This document shows positions 9,687-19,310 of a stretch of DNA of 41,769 nt, in pieces. The notes under the pieces were generated by a model, which was not told the DNA's origin, searched no databases, and worked only from the letters and a program-made list of their open reading frames with translations. Position 1 is the first letter of the stretch, and each line of letters starts with the position of its first letter. The translations under genes were made by a program, and so were the position numbers. This DNA is from an uncultured Treponema sp. (lineage in GTDB: Bacteria > Spirochaetota > Spirochaetia > Treponematales > Treponemataceae): positions 1 to 41,769 of the forward strand of contig CAMVSS010000004.1 of the NCBI GenBank assembly GCA_947170195.1, in the 5' to 3' direction.

Positions 9687-11423
9687 TCATTTTTTGTATG
9701 TTCGCTTTACTTTTTTTGTCGTCGTCATTTCCAAAGGTTTTTCAAGGATTGTGATTTTCTTGATTCTGGCGTAAGGCTGAAGCTGCCGGTTCACCCGGTC
9801 AACATGCAGTTTCATCAGCAGGAATACATCGCTGTCCTGAGAATGTCCTTCGCGCTCAATGCCGAGCTGTTTGAACACATCGTCGCTCGGATAAATCAAA
9901 GCCTCGATCTCTTCATTTTTGCTTGCCGCATTCTCGACGAAAGCCTGAACCGTAATCTGTTCGATGTCCGTCACTAGCTGGAACAAGTTTTCGATTTCTT
10001 CCGGATATACGTTCTTTCCGCCGTTGGTAACGATCATGTTCTTGGCGCGACCGCTGAGCATCAGGTAGCCGTCGCTGTCAATCCATCCGAGGTCACCTGT
10101 CTTGAAGAAACCGTCCTCTGTAAATGATTTTGCGGTCTCCTCCGGCATTTCATAATATCCCTTGAATACCATCGGACCTTTTACGGCAACCTCACCAACG
10201 CCGTCCTTTTCCGCGTCGATAATCTTCATCTCCATGTGAGGGAAGAAATACTGTCCGACGCTCTGAATCTTAAAGTGCTCCACCGGATTGAGCGCGATGA
10301 TTGGGCTGGTCTCCGTAAGTCCATATCCCTGAACGAAGTCAATTCCCATTTCGTTGTAGATTTTGAATACGCTGTCAGCGAGCGGGCCGCCGCCACAGAT
10401 TGCAATTCTGAGCGAGTAGATGTTTGCCTGCTCCAGAACCGTCTTGAACAGCTTTTTTCCGATGTTGATTTTAAAGAATTTTTTGCAAAGGTAAGAGATT
10501 GTGAGCATAACATGAATCGCCGCATTCACGAGCACGCCCTTTGATTTGATGCCCTTCATTATTCCGGCAAGCAGCTTGTTGAACAAAAGCGGAACGCCGA
10601 GAAGCATCGTTATCTGACCTTCTTTCAGCTCTTTCATCAGCCTTGAGACCGCCATGCTCTTTCCGTAGACGATTTCCGCACCGACAGAAAGCGCTTCGAT
10701 CATAACAGCCTGCATCGTATATGCGTGGTGGATCGGAAGCAAGGCATAGAAAACATCGGTTTCGTAAAGGCGCATTCTCGTCTGCGCGATATAGCAGTCT
10801 GAAACCAGATTTTTATGAGTGAGCATTACTCCCTTAGGCTTTCCTGTTGTGCCGCTCGTAAACAAAATTGCGGCCAGATCGTTTTCCTCAGGCATATCCA
10901 GGATGCCACCCTCGCTTGAAAAGAGGTTGTATACGTACTGGTCAGGATATTTCGGGCTTAAAGAATAGGTCTTGAAATCAAAAGTCTTTTCCGAGAAGTG
11001 CGGATATTTTTCTTCATCGACGAACAGGAATTTTGGCTTTGCGGTGTTGAGAAGATTCTCAACCTCTGAGTCGTGCAGTGCGTAATCGATCGGACAGATT
11101 ACAGCTCCTGTATACAGGGAAGCCAGAAAAACGATCGTCCATTCTGGAGCGTTTTTACCTGACACGGCGATTCTGTCGCCTTTTTTGACTCCGTTTCCGC
11201 TGAGCCAAGCCGCAAGCTTTAAAACCCTGCGCTCCGTCTGGGCATAAGTCATCGTATTTTTGCTTCCGTCCGGTCCCTCAAAATCGGTAAGACAAGGACG
11301 GCTTCCGAATCGTTTTACAGAGATAGAGAACATTTCCGGCAAGGTCGGCCATTCACCGGCAAAATCCTTGCCCCTGAACTCATCAAGAAATTTCCACGGA
11401 ATATAATTCAAATAGTCTTTCAT
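9687..11423 (-). CDS. AMP-dependent long-chain acyl-CoA/acyl-ACP synthetase
   Basis: ILFTSGTTGKPKGVMLTHKN; GYGLTETSPI; FFKTGDLGWIDSDGYLMLSGRAKNMIVTNGGKNVYPEEIE. Confidence 0.92.
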   Translation of the reverse strand: MKDYLNYIPWKFLDEFRGKDFAGEWPTLPEMFSISVKRFGSRPCLTDFEGPDGSKNTMTYAQTERRVLKLAAWLSGNGVKKGDRIAVSGKNAPEWTIVFLASLYTGAVICPIDYALHDSEVENLLNTAKPKFLFVDEEKYPHFSEKTFDFKTYSLSPKYPDQYVYNLFSSEGGILDMPEENDLAAILFTSGTTGKPKGVMLTHKNLVSDCYIAQTRMRLYETDVFYALLPIHHAYTMQAVMIEALSVGAEIVYGKSMAVSRLMKELKEGQITMLLGVPLLFNKLLAGIMKGIKSKGVLVNAAIHVMLTISYLCKKFFKINIGKKLFKTVLEQANIYSLRIAICGGGPLADSVFKIYNEMGIDFVQGYGLTETSPIIALNPVEHFKIQSVGQYFFPHMEMKIIDAEKDGVGEVAVKGPMVFKGYYEMPEETAKSFTEDGFFKTGDLGWIDSDGYLMLSGRAKNMIVTNGGKNVYPEEIENLFQLVTDIEQITVQAFVENAASKNEEIEALIYPSDDVFKQLGIEREGHSQDSDVFLLMKLHVDRVNRQLQPYARIKKITILEKPLEMTTTKKVKRTYKK

Positions 11424-11647
11424 AGATATGCCCCATTTTTAAAATACAGTTCTGATTAACACCCTGCCAATCGTTTTATGAATCGGTCAGAGCTTTCTTA
11501 ATTATGACACATAAGTTTGCAGAACGCAAAGAGTCTTGATTCTGCTGCCGTCTGGTGCGAATCTACGGGTGGGAGCGTGCTACTCGACGAACGGGAGCAT
11601 TGCGAATATTACTTTACTCTCTTTAAAAAAATACCGATATTTAAGAT

Positions 11648-12796
11648 ATGGATAAAAATAAAACTTTTGTTTCGACTTTGTTTGCCATCGCAATTTTATT
11701 CATCGGAGCATTCGCTTTTGCAGAAGAAGTGTCGGTTTCAAGAAGCGAATCTGCCGTTATGCGTTCAAAACTGGTCGAATACAGCAAAAAATACATCGGT
11801 TCACCGTACGCATCAGGCGGAGTCGGTCCAAATTCCTTCGACTGCTCGGGATTCGTTTTTGCGGTCTCAAGGGAATCCATCAAAGTTCAGCTGCCGCGCA
11901 CCACACGTGCAATCTATTCTTTTTCTACCCCGATAAAAGATTCAGAGCGCGAGGCAGGAGATCTGGTTTTCTTCAAGACGACATCCAGCGGAAACATCTC
12001 GCACGTCGGCATTTACATCGGCAACAATCAGTTCATACACTGCGCGAGCGACGGCCCTAACACAGGCGTAATCGTTTCCTCGCTCAAAGAATCTTATTGG
12101 AAAGCTCACTACTATTGCTCGACACGCTTTTTGCCTGCATCAAAATCTGAGCTTCTGGCTGATAATTCAACAGGCTCAGCTGCGGAAAGTTCTTCTCAAA
12201 AAAAAAATGAATCGTCTGACTCTGCTTCAAAAAGCAGCGGGACGAGCGGCTCTTCCTCATCAAAAACAGCGTCAAATGACGCTCTCGGTGTCAGGATCCT
12301 GCGCCATTTTACGGTAGACGCAAGCGTCATGACCAACTGGAATTTCTACAGCACAAATGGAATCGGGTTGCAGTTCAGGGGCGGCTCTTCCATGGTCAAT
12401 CTGAGCTACAATTCCAAATATGTTCAGCCTGGAATCGGATCAATTTTGTGCTACGACACTCAGACACGGAACCTTCGGCTTCCTTTTGTTCTTTCGGTAT
12501 CTTTTCTGAACTATTTTCGAGTTTATGGCGGACCGGTTTTGTACGTAAAACATCCGCGCGACATAGACGATGATTCCCTGCTCAAACAGTCGATTTTTCC
12601 AGGAATTTTCGGAATTTCCGTTTCTTCTCCGTCAGCAATAATCAAAAAAGCAAGGGTTTGCGTCGTAACGGATCTCAACTACACTGTTTTTAAAAAATGG
12701 GACGGATCGGCGCTCTCTGCAAAAAAAAGCACGTCCACAGGACTTTTGCTTTCGACGGGCGTAAAAGTGACTCTTCCGTTCAATAATCTGTTTTAA
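11648..12796 (+). CDS. Secreted NlpC/P60 family peptidase with Ser-rich linker and C-terminal beta-barrel-like domain
   Basis: Signal peptide; GSPYASGGVGPNSFDCSGFVF...GDLVFFKT..GNISHVGIYIGNNQFIHC; SSSQKKNESSDSASKSSGTSGSSSSK linker; C-terminus ...GVKVTLPFNNLF. Confidence 0.85.
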   Translation: MDKNKTFVSTLFAIAILFIGAFAFAEEVSVSRSESAVMRSKLVEYSKKYIGSPYASGGVGPNSFDCSGFVFAVSRESIKVQLPRTTRAIYSFSTPIKDSEREAGDLVFFKTTSSGNISHVGIYIGNNQFIHCASDGPNTGVIVSSLKESYWKAHYYCSTRFLPASKSELLADNSTGSAAESSSQKKNESSDSASKSSGTSGSSSSKTASNDALGVRILRHFTVDASVMTNWNFYSTNGIGLQFRGGSSMVNLSYNSKYVQPGIGSILCYDTQTRNLRLPFVLSVSFLNYFRVYGGPVLYVKHPRDIDDDSLLKQSIFPGIFGISVSSPSAIIKKARVCVVTDLNYTVFKKWDGSALSAKKSTSTGLLLSTGVKVTLPFNNLF

Positions 12797-12803
12797 AGAG
12801 CTG

Positions 12804-12830
12804 CCTCGAAAAACTGCATTTTTTTCGAGG
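12804..12830 (+). terminator. Stem-loop downstream of NlpC/P60 gene
   Basis: CCTCGAAAAA-ctgca-TTTTTTCGAGG perfect inverted repeat. Confidence 0.55.
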
Positions 12831-12849
12831 TTCCCTTATATGGAGAACC

Positions 12850-13521
12850 ATGTTGAAAAAAGGATTTTTCTCTCGGATTTTTAGGATTTCATCGGCTGCA
12901 TTTTTGCTTTCAGCCATCGCTTTCACATCCTGCTCACCGGCCGTAAACGTTCAGCAAAAGCCGAACGGAGATATTTTGGTCTCCTTCCGAACAGGATTTT
13001 CACAAATCGCCGCAAAGACTCTGCGCTCAATTTCAGGAGTCGCGGATTCAGACCCGATTTTCTACACGGAGGACATCGAGACAGCCCTCAAAAGCTTCAA
13101 AATCAGGGATGCCCGCGCAACAATTCCGTCTCCGACCGAAATCGCGGCCGAGGGAAACATTTCTTCCATCTCAGAAAACGAGCTTTCAAAATCAGGAATC
13201 TTGAAAAGCTCGAAAAATTCCCTTTCCCTCTCATTGGGACCGGATCAGTTCCGTGCGCTCTATGACATTCTCGACGAAACTTCGCAGGCTTATTTTGACA
13301 TGCTGATGATTCCGTCGCTCATAGGGGAAACGATGTCGCTCGAAGATTACAAAAAACTCGTCGCTTCGCTTTACGGAGCAACTTTCGCAAACGAGCTGCT
13401 CAACGGAACGCTCTCAATAAAATTGTCATCGCCGCTCGCAAAATCAAAAATCAGCGAAACAGTATCCGTCGGTGAAATTCTGACTCTTTCAGAAACCAAA
13501 ACGTGGAGCATTTCCTGGTAA
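12850..13521 (+). CDS. Putative lipoprotein of unknown function
   Basis: Signal peptide with lipobox (AIAFTSCSPAV); SD GGAG. Confidence 0.75.
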   Translation: MLKKGFFSRIFRISSAAFLLSAIAFTSCSPAVNVQQKPNGDILVSFRTGFSQIAAKTLRSISGVADSDPIFYTEDIETALKSFKIRDARATIPSPTEIAAEGNISSISENELSKSGILKSSKNSLSLSLGPDQFRALYDILDETSQAYFDMLMIPSLIGETMSLEDYKKLVASLYGATFANELLNGTLSIKLSSPLAKSKISETVSVGEILTLSETKTWSISW

Positions 13522-13543
13522 ACTACGGTTTCTGATCTGAACG

Positions 13544-15916
13544 CTACTTTTCGATTATCGTCAGCGCGCCCAAAACCGCCGTCACAAGCCCGACAAAAAC
13601 AGTAAGTCCAAGCATGTGCACCGGCGGGAACGAAGAAAGAGCCAAAGCCCCGAAAGAAAGGGCGGTCGTCACAAACGAAAGATAAATCGCGAAATCATTC
13701 AGGGCAGCTCTTTCCTTTGATTTCGCTCCCTCAACCTCGTATATGATATAATCAAGCCCAAGTCCAAACACCAAAATCAATGATGCTATCGGAAAAAAGC
13801 TCAGCGGAATCTTTGCAAGAAGAAGAGCCGCGACGCTCACGAGTGACACAAGGCACGGCACGAAAGCGATTTTTACCACGATCGCAGGTTTGTACAGCAA
13901 GAAAAGCATCCCCACAATTATGATGAACGCAACCAAAAGCAGCTTCAGCATATTCTTTGAAAGCAAATCGAGCTGCGCGGAGATGTCAGTCACCTTGTTT
14001 ACGAAATAAACGCCATCGGTCTTTGCGGCAAACTCCCTGAAAAATTCCGACTGATCGCCGCGGACGTGAAGAGGCATGACGCAGGTATAAAATTCTCCGT
14101 CAACATTTCCGATATAAATGCTCTTTACGGCGGCTTTCAAGCTTTGAGGAAGGTCGTCCATGCCAAAAAATCTGTTTTCTGACTCTTCAAAGCTTTTTTT
14201 GTATGCCGACGCAAAATCTTCAGGGAATCCCAGCAGCTCATATTGAGAATCAACGAGCGGAACAAGTTTTTTTAGCGAATCATAGCTTTTTTTCTGGGTG
14301 GCGGCGGACGGAACGAACTGAGTCACGGACAGGTAAGTTTCGAGCCGCTCATCCTGAATCGCAGAGTCCAGCATCTTGTCCAGATTCTCGTTTTTCCTAA
14401 GCAGCTCCTCTTCGCTCGCCGCTCTCAAAATAAAATACCAGCCGGAAGATCCCGTATTCAGCACGCTGGCTGAGATTTTCTCGTTCTCAAGCATTTTAGG
14501 GGTCATGGAATACAAAGTGCTGATATTGTTGTAGATTTTCAGTTCGCCGCGCTTTTCAAAAATCACCGCGAAAGAAAGAACGGCCAGAACGACCGGAATG
14601 ATTTTCTTCGTCTTTCGGAATTTTGCATCGATAAAACCGATTTTTTCTTTAAACAAAAGCTCTTTTCGATCCGCAGGCAGATTAAAAAGCGGGTAAAGAC
14701 AGATTACGCTCAGAAAAGAAGCCGCGAGTCCCGTAAAAAGGAACAGTCCGACCTGCTTCAAGAGTGGGAACGGCGAGACAAAAAGGCAGGCAAAGCAGAT
14801 TTCCGTGGACAAAAATCCCAGGCCGACACCCTTAAAAATATGATTTCTGACATCCGCGCCGTCCTTGAGAGCCGAATTGAACTTCCAGTTGATAAAAAAA
14901 TGAATCGAATAGTCGAGGCAGGTTCCTATCAGCGTGGTTCCGAAGACAAAGGTCAGCACATGTATTGAGCGGAAAAACAGCAGGACGGAAACGAAGCCCA
15001 TCGAGCACGAGAAAACAACGGCAAGTGCGGAAACCAGCGCAGGAAAAAGGCTCCTGAAAATCAGGAAGAAAGCCGCGACAATCAGAATCAGGCTGACTGT
15101 GGAGATTAACGAAATCTGAAACTGTGCGCTCGAAGAGTTGTCGTAGCTGTGGAAAGGCACTCCCGAAAAAATGAATTCGGAATCCGAGTCAGATTGTATT
15201 GCGGCGCATTCGCGGTAAAGGCTTTTTACTGTAGATTTTTTGTTCAGAAGACTTGCTCCCGACTGGGAAATTGTTCCGCGAATCAGCACGAACCATTTTC
15301 CATCTTTAAAGCAGGCAAGAACTCCGTCCTTCGGAGACATTGAAGTTGCGCTCAGCGCGCCGCTGCCCAAAAATCCGGTCAGTTCCTTTTCGGAAATCAA
15401 AAACGGGTCTTCGGAAAGCACAGAAAGATCAGCGATGTTGAACGCGCCAAAAATCCTGCCGAGGGAATCTTCCTGAAACATTTCTTCTCCGCCGTTCTCC
15501 AGAAGCTCGGTGGATTCAGAATCAAGGAGGTTGAATTTCCAATCGGAAATCCAGCGAGTAACTTCGTCTACAGACTCGTCAGAGACATAGAGGGAAAGCT
15601 CGTCGAAAAAATCTTTTCCGGAATCCTGCGATGTATAGAATGAATAAAGCTTTTCTGCATCGCGCTTCGCCTTATCAAAATCAGCATTCTGAACCAGGAG
15701 AGTCAGCGTGCGCCCGGTGCGTTCGGCAAAAATCGTGTCCGCGTCCTGAACTTCCGAAAGATCCGATGACGGGGGAAGGATATCGAAGAGGCTTGTGCTG
15801 AATTTTATGTTCGGTGAAAAAACAAGCGACAGCGCAAAAGAAAGAAGGATGCTCGCTGTAAAAGCGAGCCACAACAGAAGATTTTTTTTATTGTTCGGTG
15901 AAAAGAGCTTTTTCAT
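13544..15916 (-). CDS. MMPL/RND-family exporter (ApeM-like)
   Basis: 790 aa, two sets of TM segments, FGTTLIGTCLDYSIHFFINW and LILVFGLGLDYIIYE motifs; overlaps the LolA-like gene. Confidence 0.85.
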   Translation of the reverse strand: MKKLFSPNNKKNLLLWLAFTASILLSFALSLVFSPNIKFSTSLFDILPPSSDLSEVQDADTIFAERTGRTLTLLVQNADFDKAKRDAEKLYSFYTSQDSGKDFFDELSLYVSDESVDEVTRWISDWKFNLLDSESTELLENGGEEMFQEDSLGRIFGAFNIADLSVLSEDPFLISEKELTGFLGSGALSATSMSPKDGVLACFKDGKWFVLIRGTISQSGASLLNKKSTVKSLYRECAAIQSDSDSEFIFSGVPFHSYDNSSSAQFQISLISTVSLILIVAAFFLIFRSLFPALVSALAVVFSCSMGFVSVLLFFRSIHVLTFVFGTTLIGTCLDYSIHFFINWKFNSALKDGADVRNHIFKGVGLGFLSTEICFACLFVSPFPLLKQVGLFLFTGLAASFLSVICLYPLFNLPADRKELLFKEKIGFIDAKFRKTKKIIPVVLAVLSFAVIFEKRGELKIYNNISTLYSMTPKMLENEKISASVLNTGSSGWYFILRAASEEELLRKNENLDKMLDSAIQDERLETYLSVTQFVPSAATQKKSYDSLKKLVPLVDSQYELLGFPEDFASAYKKSFEESENRFFGMDDLPQSLKAAVKSIYIGNVDGEFYTCVMPLHVRGDQSEFFREFAAKTDGVYFVNKVTDISAQLDLLSKNMLKLLLVAFIIIVGMLFLLYKPAIVVKIAFVPCLVSLVSVAALLLAKIPLSFFPIASLILVFGLGLDYIIYEVEGAKSKERAALNDFAIYLSFVTTALSFGALALSSFPPVHMLGLTVFVGLVTAVLGALTIIEK

Positions 15917-16502
15917 CTGCAGTCAGTGAGTCCTCGTAAACCTGATTTGAGAATTCGTATTTTAGGAAATCGCCGGTGTTTTCGTTCAAGATGACTGATT
16001 TTAAAGCGGAATCTCCGGCCATTTCTATATTCTTTGTGAATTTTTTGAGAACGTCACTTTTTGGAACAAGAACCGCGCTCCAAATCTGCCCATTCCTTGA
16101 AAAGTTGATTTCGAAATTCTTCTCAAGGTTCTCGTAATTTCCGTCAAAAACCGATGAAAGGATTTCAGAAAACTCCTCGAAGGTCTGGTTTCCGCTGCTC
16201 TTCATCACTGATTTTTTTCCTGATGCGGATGTCTGGATTACAGCCGACTTTGTTACGGCCATTTTTGACGGGAAAGGCTTTTCGGTGTTCCAGAAAATGC
16301 CCTCGCCGTCCGCAATGATGAAAGTTCCCCGCGATACAACCTCGCGATTCAGCTTTTTGATCGATTTAGTTTGAACGAAACTTCCTTTTGTAACTTTTCG
16401 CTCAGCAATTTTTGAGCACACATCTGAAAAATCATCTGCGAATGCGGCCGAGCAAGCCAAAAATGCGGAAAAAATCAGAATCGGAAGTCTTTTTATCATC
16501 AT
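15888..16502 (-). CDS. LolA-like outer-membrane lipoprotein carrier family protein (ApeL-like)
   Basis: Signal peptide; GSFVQTKSIKKLNREVVSRGTFIIADGEGIFWNTEKPFPSKMAVT. Confidence 0.8.
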   Translation of the reverse strand: MMIKRLPILIFSAFLACSAAFADDFSDVCSKIAERKVTKGSFVQTKSIKKLNREVVSRGTFIIADGEGIFWNTEKPFPSKMAVTKSAVIQTSASGKKSVMKSSGNQTFEEFSEILSSVFDGNYENLEKNFEINFSRNGQIWSAVLVPKSDVLKKFTKNIEMAGDSALKSVILNENTGDFLKYEFSNQVYEDSLTADEKALFTEQ

Positions 16503-16939
16503 CAGTCCATTTCCTCAAGAAGTTTCTCTACTTTGTCCGTAAAACATTTCGGGCAGACAAACTGAGTCTCACCGGTGGAAGCTTTTATGCACATCTGGCT
16601 GACAGAACCTTTTGTCGTCAGCTCGCCGGTCTGGGCATTGTACAGCTCGAAATTGATTTTAATCATGTTCTCGTACTCGGCAAGGATAGCTTTTGCGCGG
16701 CAAGTGTCACCGAAACGGAGCGAGTGAATGTACTTCACTTTGACTTCCGTTACCGGAAAAAGATAGCCGCTTTTTTCCATGTCGAGATAGTTGTAGCCGA
16801 TTTTGTCCAGAAGTGCGCATCGGGCGCGCTCGAAATAATTCACGTAGTTTCCGTGCCACACAATGCGCATCGAATCAACTTCGAAAAAATCAACTTTAAA
16901 TTCTATTTCTGTCGTCAGCATCTTTGATTCCATTGTCAC
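16502..16939 (-). CDS. Acyl-CoA thioesterase, 4-hydroxybenzoyl-CoA thioesterase/YbgC-like (ApeK-like)
   Basis: VDFFEVDSMRIVWHGNYVNYFERARCALLDKIGY. Confidence 0.88.
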   Translation of the reverse strand: MTMESKMLTTEIEFKVDFFEVDSMRIVWHGNYVNYFERARCALLDKIGYNYLDMEKSGYLFPVTEVKVKYIHSLRFGDTCRAKAILAEYENMIKINFELYNAQTGELTTKGSVSQMCIKASTGETQFVCPKCFTDKVEKLLEEMD

Positions 16940-16955
16940 AACTCCATGTCCGTTT

Positions 16956-19208
16956 TTATTTCACATCCATCTTGAAAACTCCGTCCCAGTCTTTTGCAGG
17001 CGGATTGTTCTTGAAGTGGAAAATTCTGTCCAAGAATACGATTGATGGCATGTCGTTATATTTCTGAGCACAGGCTTTGAAAAATTTCTCGCTTTCATCC
17101 CACTTTTGCTTTCGGTAGAAGCTGAGACCTTTTTCGAAAAGCTCCTTGATATCATACAATTTTTCTGTTCCGCGCACCGTGGTCTGCAAAATCTCATAGA
17201 TTCTGACAGGCTCGGTTTTTCCTTTTACCGTTATGAAATCCAGCTCGCGGCAGATAAACGAATCCTTGAGCTTTGAATAAACGTTTTCCGTGATGATGGA
17301 TTTTGAGCCGTAAGCTTTGTTCGCGCTTTCAAGACGTGCGGCAAGATTGACGGTGTCGCCGATCGATGTAAAATCTTTTCTTGTGCGAGATCCGACCGAA
17401 CCGAAGACGACTTTTCCAGAGTTGATACCGATTCCGATCGAAATGAAAGTCGAGCCATCCTCGCTTGCAAGCTCCTGCTGCTCGCGCATCGCCTGACGAA
17501 TTTCCATGGCGGCTTTGCATGCATTGTATTCTTTTTTAGGGCCGGAGAAGAACGCCATCATCTCATCGCCGACAAATTTATCGATGTCGCCGCCGTTGTT
17601 CAGGATGATTTCCGTTTCGATGTCCAGATAGTGGTTAAGGATATCGACAACTTTCTTTGGCGGCATTCCCTCGCAGATCGAAGTAAAGCCGCGGATATCG
17701 GTGAACAAAAAGCAGATGTCGCGGGAAATAGTGCTGCGCTTGGTGTCTTTTTCTGCATGCTGAAGCGTTGAGAAAGAAATGTAAGGGACGATTCCCTTTA
17801 TGAGCGAGAACATGTTGTCGATTTCAACGGAAAGGTCTTTTATTTCGTCGCGGGTTTTTATTGAATCGTCATAGACAATCTCTTCCGGAACAATTTTTGC
17901 GCTACCGGAAAGCATCTCAGAAATTCCGGCGGAAGTTTTTCGGACGTTCGCACGGAGATAAATCAACGGATTTACGATTACATCCGCCATGAAGATTACG
18001 AACAGAATTGAAACATACAGAAAGATGAGGCTGAACGTGAATACGAAGACTTTTGTCTGAAAATACTGCTTCATCAACACGTCCTGCCGATATGTTACGA
18101 TTGAAAAACCTACGAGCCTGTGACCTGCTTTTCTTGACAGCGTTACAGGATAAATATATTTGCAGGTTCGGTTTGCTTTGTCATAAACAGGACTTTTTCT
18201 AAATGAACCGTTCTGATAGCGGCGGAGAAAATCGTGAGCCTGCTCGTCGGTGAGTTTTTTTTCTGATTCATCAACTTTTGAAGCTCGCGCCGTCGTGTAT
18301 GCAAATACATCAAATGCCGGAAGTTCCGATTCAGGCCCAAGATTCTCGATGAAAATCTGCTCATTTTTGCTCGAAATTATGATGTCGATTCTCTCGTATG
18401 GAGAAGCGGCGATTGCATTGGTTTTTTTCTGCTGCTCAAAATAATTTACGATTTTCTCGTATTTTCCTTCTGCTGATTCGTAGACAGCGGCGGTCTGCTC
18501 TGCCTGAGTTCTGCCGACATCACTGACAGCCTCGGTAATCATCTTTTTGTAGCCGTTAAGAATCAAAATCATGAAAGTCGTAAGAACAACGGCGAGCGTT
18601 CCGATTACAGATGCAAAAAATTTTGTCTTGATGGAAACTTTGCTTTTTTTCTGGTCATTTTCCTTGAGCACCTTGTAATCTTTGTACTCAGGCTTGGAGA
18701 CTCGCAGGTAGACGAGCGTATAAATCGACATGGCTACATGAGCTACGACCGCCCCACCAAAGATTGCATACGTGTACCACGGAACCAGCACGAACCACGT
18801 CGGGCAGTTAGCCTCAAGAATAAGACAGATTATTGATAAAACCAGATAAATCGTAAGGCTTATGAAAGTCGTTATATAAAGCGGCTTGGCAAGTTTTTCG
18901 CGTATAAAAATCGAAATCAGCGTAAAAAGTGCCGTAAACGGAATAAAATAGATAAGGAAGAAAACATATTTTAAGATTCCGTTCTCCAAAAACAAAACAT
19001 CAGTGAGGGGGAGTGAAAATGGGAAGATATACTGCACGGCAGCTTCCGCATCGTACAAATCAACCGACTGAATGCTCATCGGAATGCAGAAAAGTCCCGC
19101 CAAAAGCGCCGCGGAAAAGAATTTGCCTATACCAGGAAGAATCTTAAAAAAGAAGGCTCGCACAGAATCTAAAAAATACAAAACTCGCTGAAAAATTCCC
19201 TTAAACAT
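16956..19208 (-). CDS. Membrane-bound class III adenylate/guanylate cyclase with extracytoplasmic sensor region
   Basis: CFLFTDIRGFTSICEG...DIDKFVGDEMMAFFSGP...INSGKVVFGSVGSRTRKDFTSIGDTVNLAARLESANKA; N-terminal TM helices. Confidence 0.92.
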   Translation of the reverse strand: MFKGIFQRVLYFLDSVRAFFFKILPGIGKFFSAALLAGLFCIPMSIQSVDLYDAEAAVQYIFPFSLPLTDVLFLENGILKYVFFLIYFIPFTALFTLISIFIREKLAKPLYITTFISLTIYLVLSIICLILEANCPTWFVLVPWYTYAIFGGAVVAHVAMSIYTLVYLRVSKPEYKDYKVLKENDQKKSKVSIKTKFFASVIGTLAVVLTTFMILILNGYKKMITEAVSDVGRTQAEQTAAVYESAEGKYEKIVNYFEQQKKTNAIAASPYERIDIIISSKNEQIFIENLGPESELPAFDVFAYTTARASKVDESEKKLTDEQAHDFLRRYQNGSFRKSPVYDKANRTCKYIYPVTLSRKAGHRLVGFSIVTYRQDVLMKQYFQTKVFVFTFSLIFLYVSILFVIFMADVIVNPLIYLRANVRKTSAGISEMLSGSAKIVPEEIVYDDSIKTRDEIKDLSVEIDNMFSLIKGIVPYISFSTLQHAEKDTKRSTISRDICFLFTDIRGFTSICEGMPPKKVVDILNHYLDIETEIILNNGGDIDKFVGDEMMAFFSGPKKEYNACKAAMEIRQAMREQQELASEDGSTFISIGIGINSGKVVFGSVGSRTRKDFTSIGDTVNLAARLESANKAYGSKSIITENVYSKLKDSFICRELDFITVKGKTEPVRIYEILQTTVRGTEKLYDIKELFEKGLSFYRKQKWDESEKFFKACAQKYNDMPSIVFLDRIFHFKNNPPAKDWDGVFKMDVK

Positions 19209-19243
19209 TTTTTAAGTATAACATATTTGAAAATCTTTGTTAA
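19209..19243 (-). promoter_or_regulatory. Sigma70-like promoter immediately upstream of the cyclase ATG
   Basis: -35 TTAACA (19238-19243), 17-nt spacer, -10 TATACT (19215-19220), only 6 nt before ATG. Confidence 0.65.
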
Positions 19244-19310
19244 TTTGTGCGGCAGTGCTTCTCCAAAGCAAAATCCGTTTTCGGAAAAACTTTGTCCTTG
19301 GCGGTACCGT

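Noticed and set aside
9687-11423. Treating the second acyl-CoA synthetase as a core APE-cluster gene
   Set aside because: It is separated from the MMPL gene by two plus-strand genes and has its own context; general fatty-acid activation is equally likely.
11517-11936. 139-aa plus-strand ORF MQNAKSLDSAAVWCESTGG...
   Set aside because: Mostly overlaps the well-supported NlpC/P60 gene in another frame and has no domain signature.
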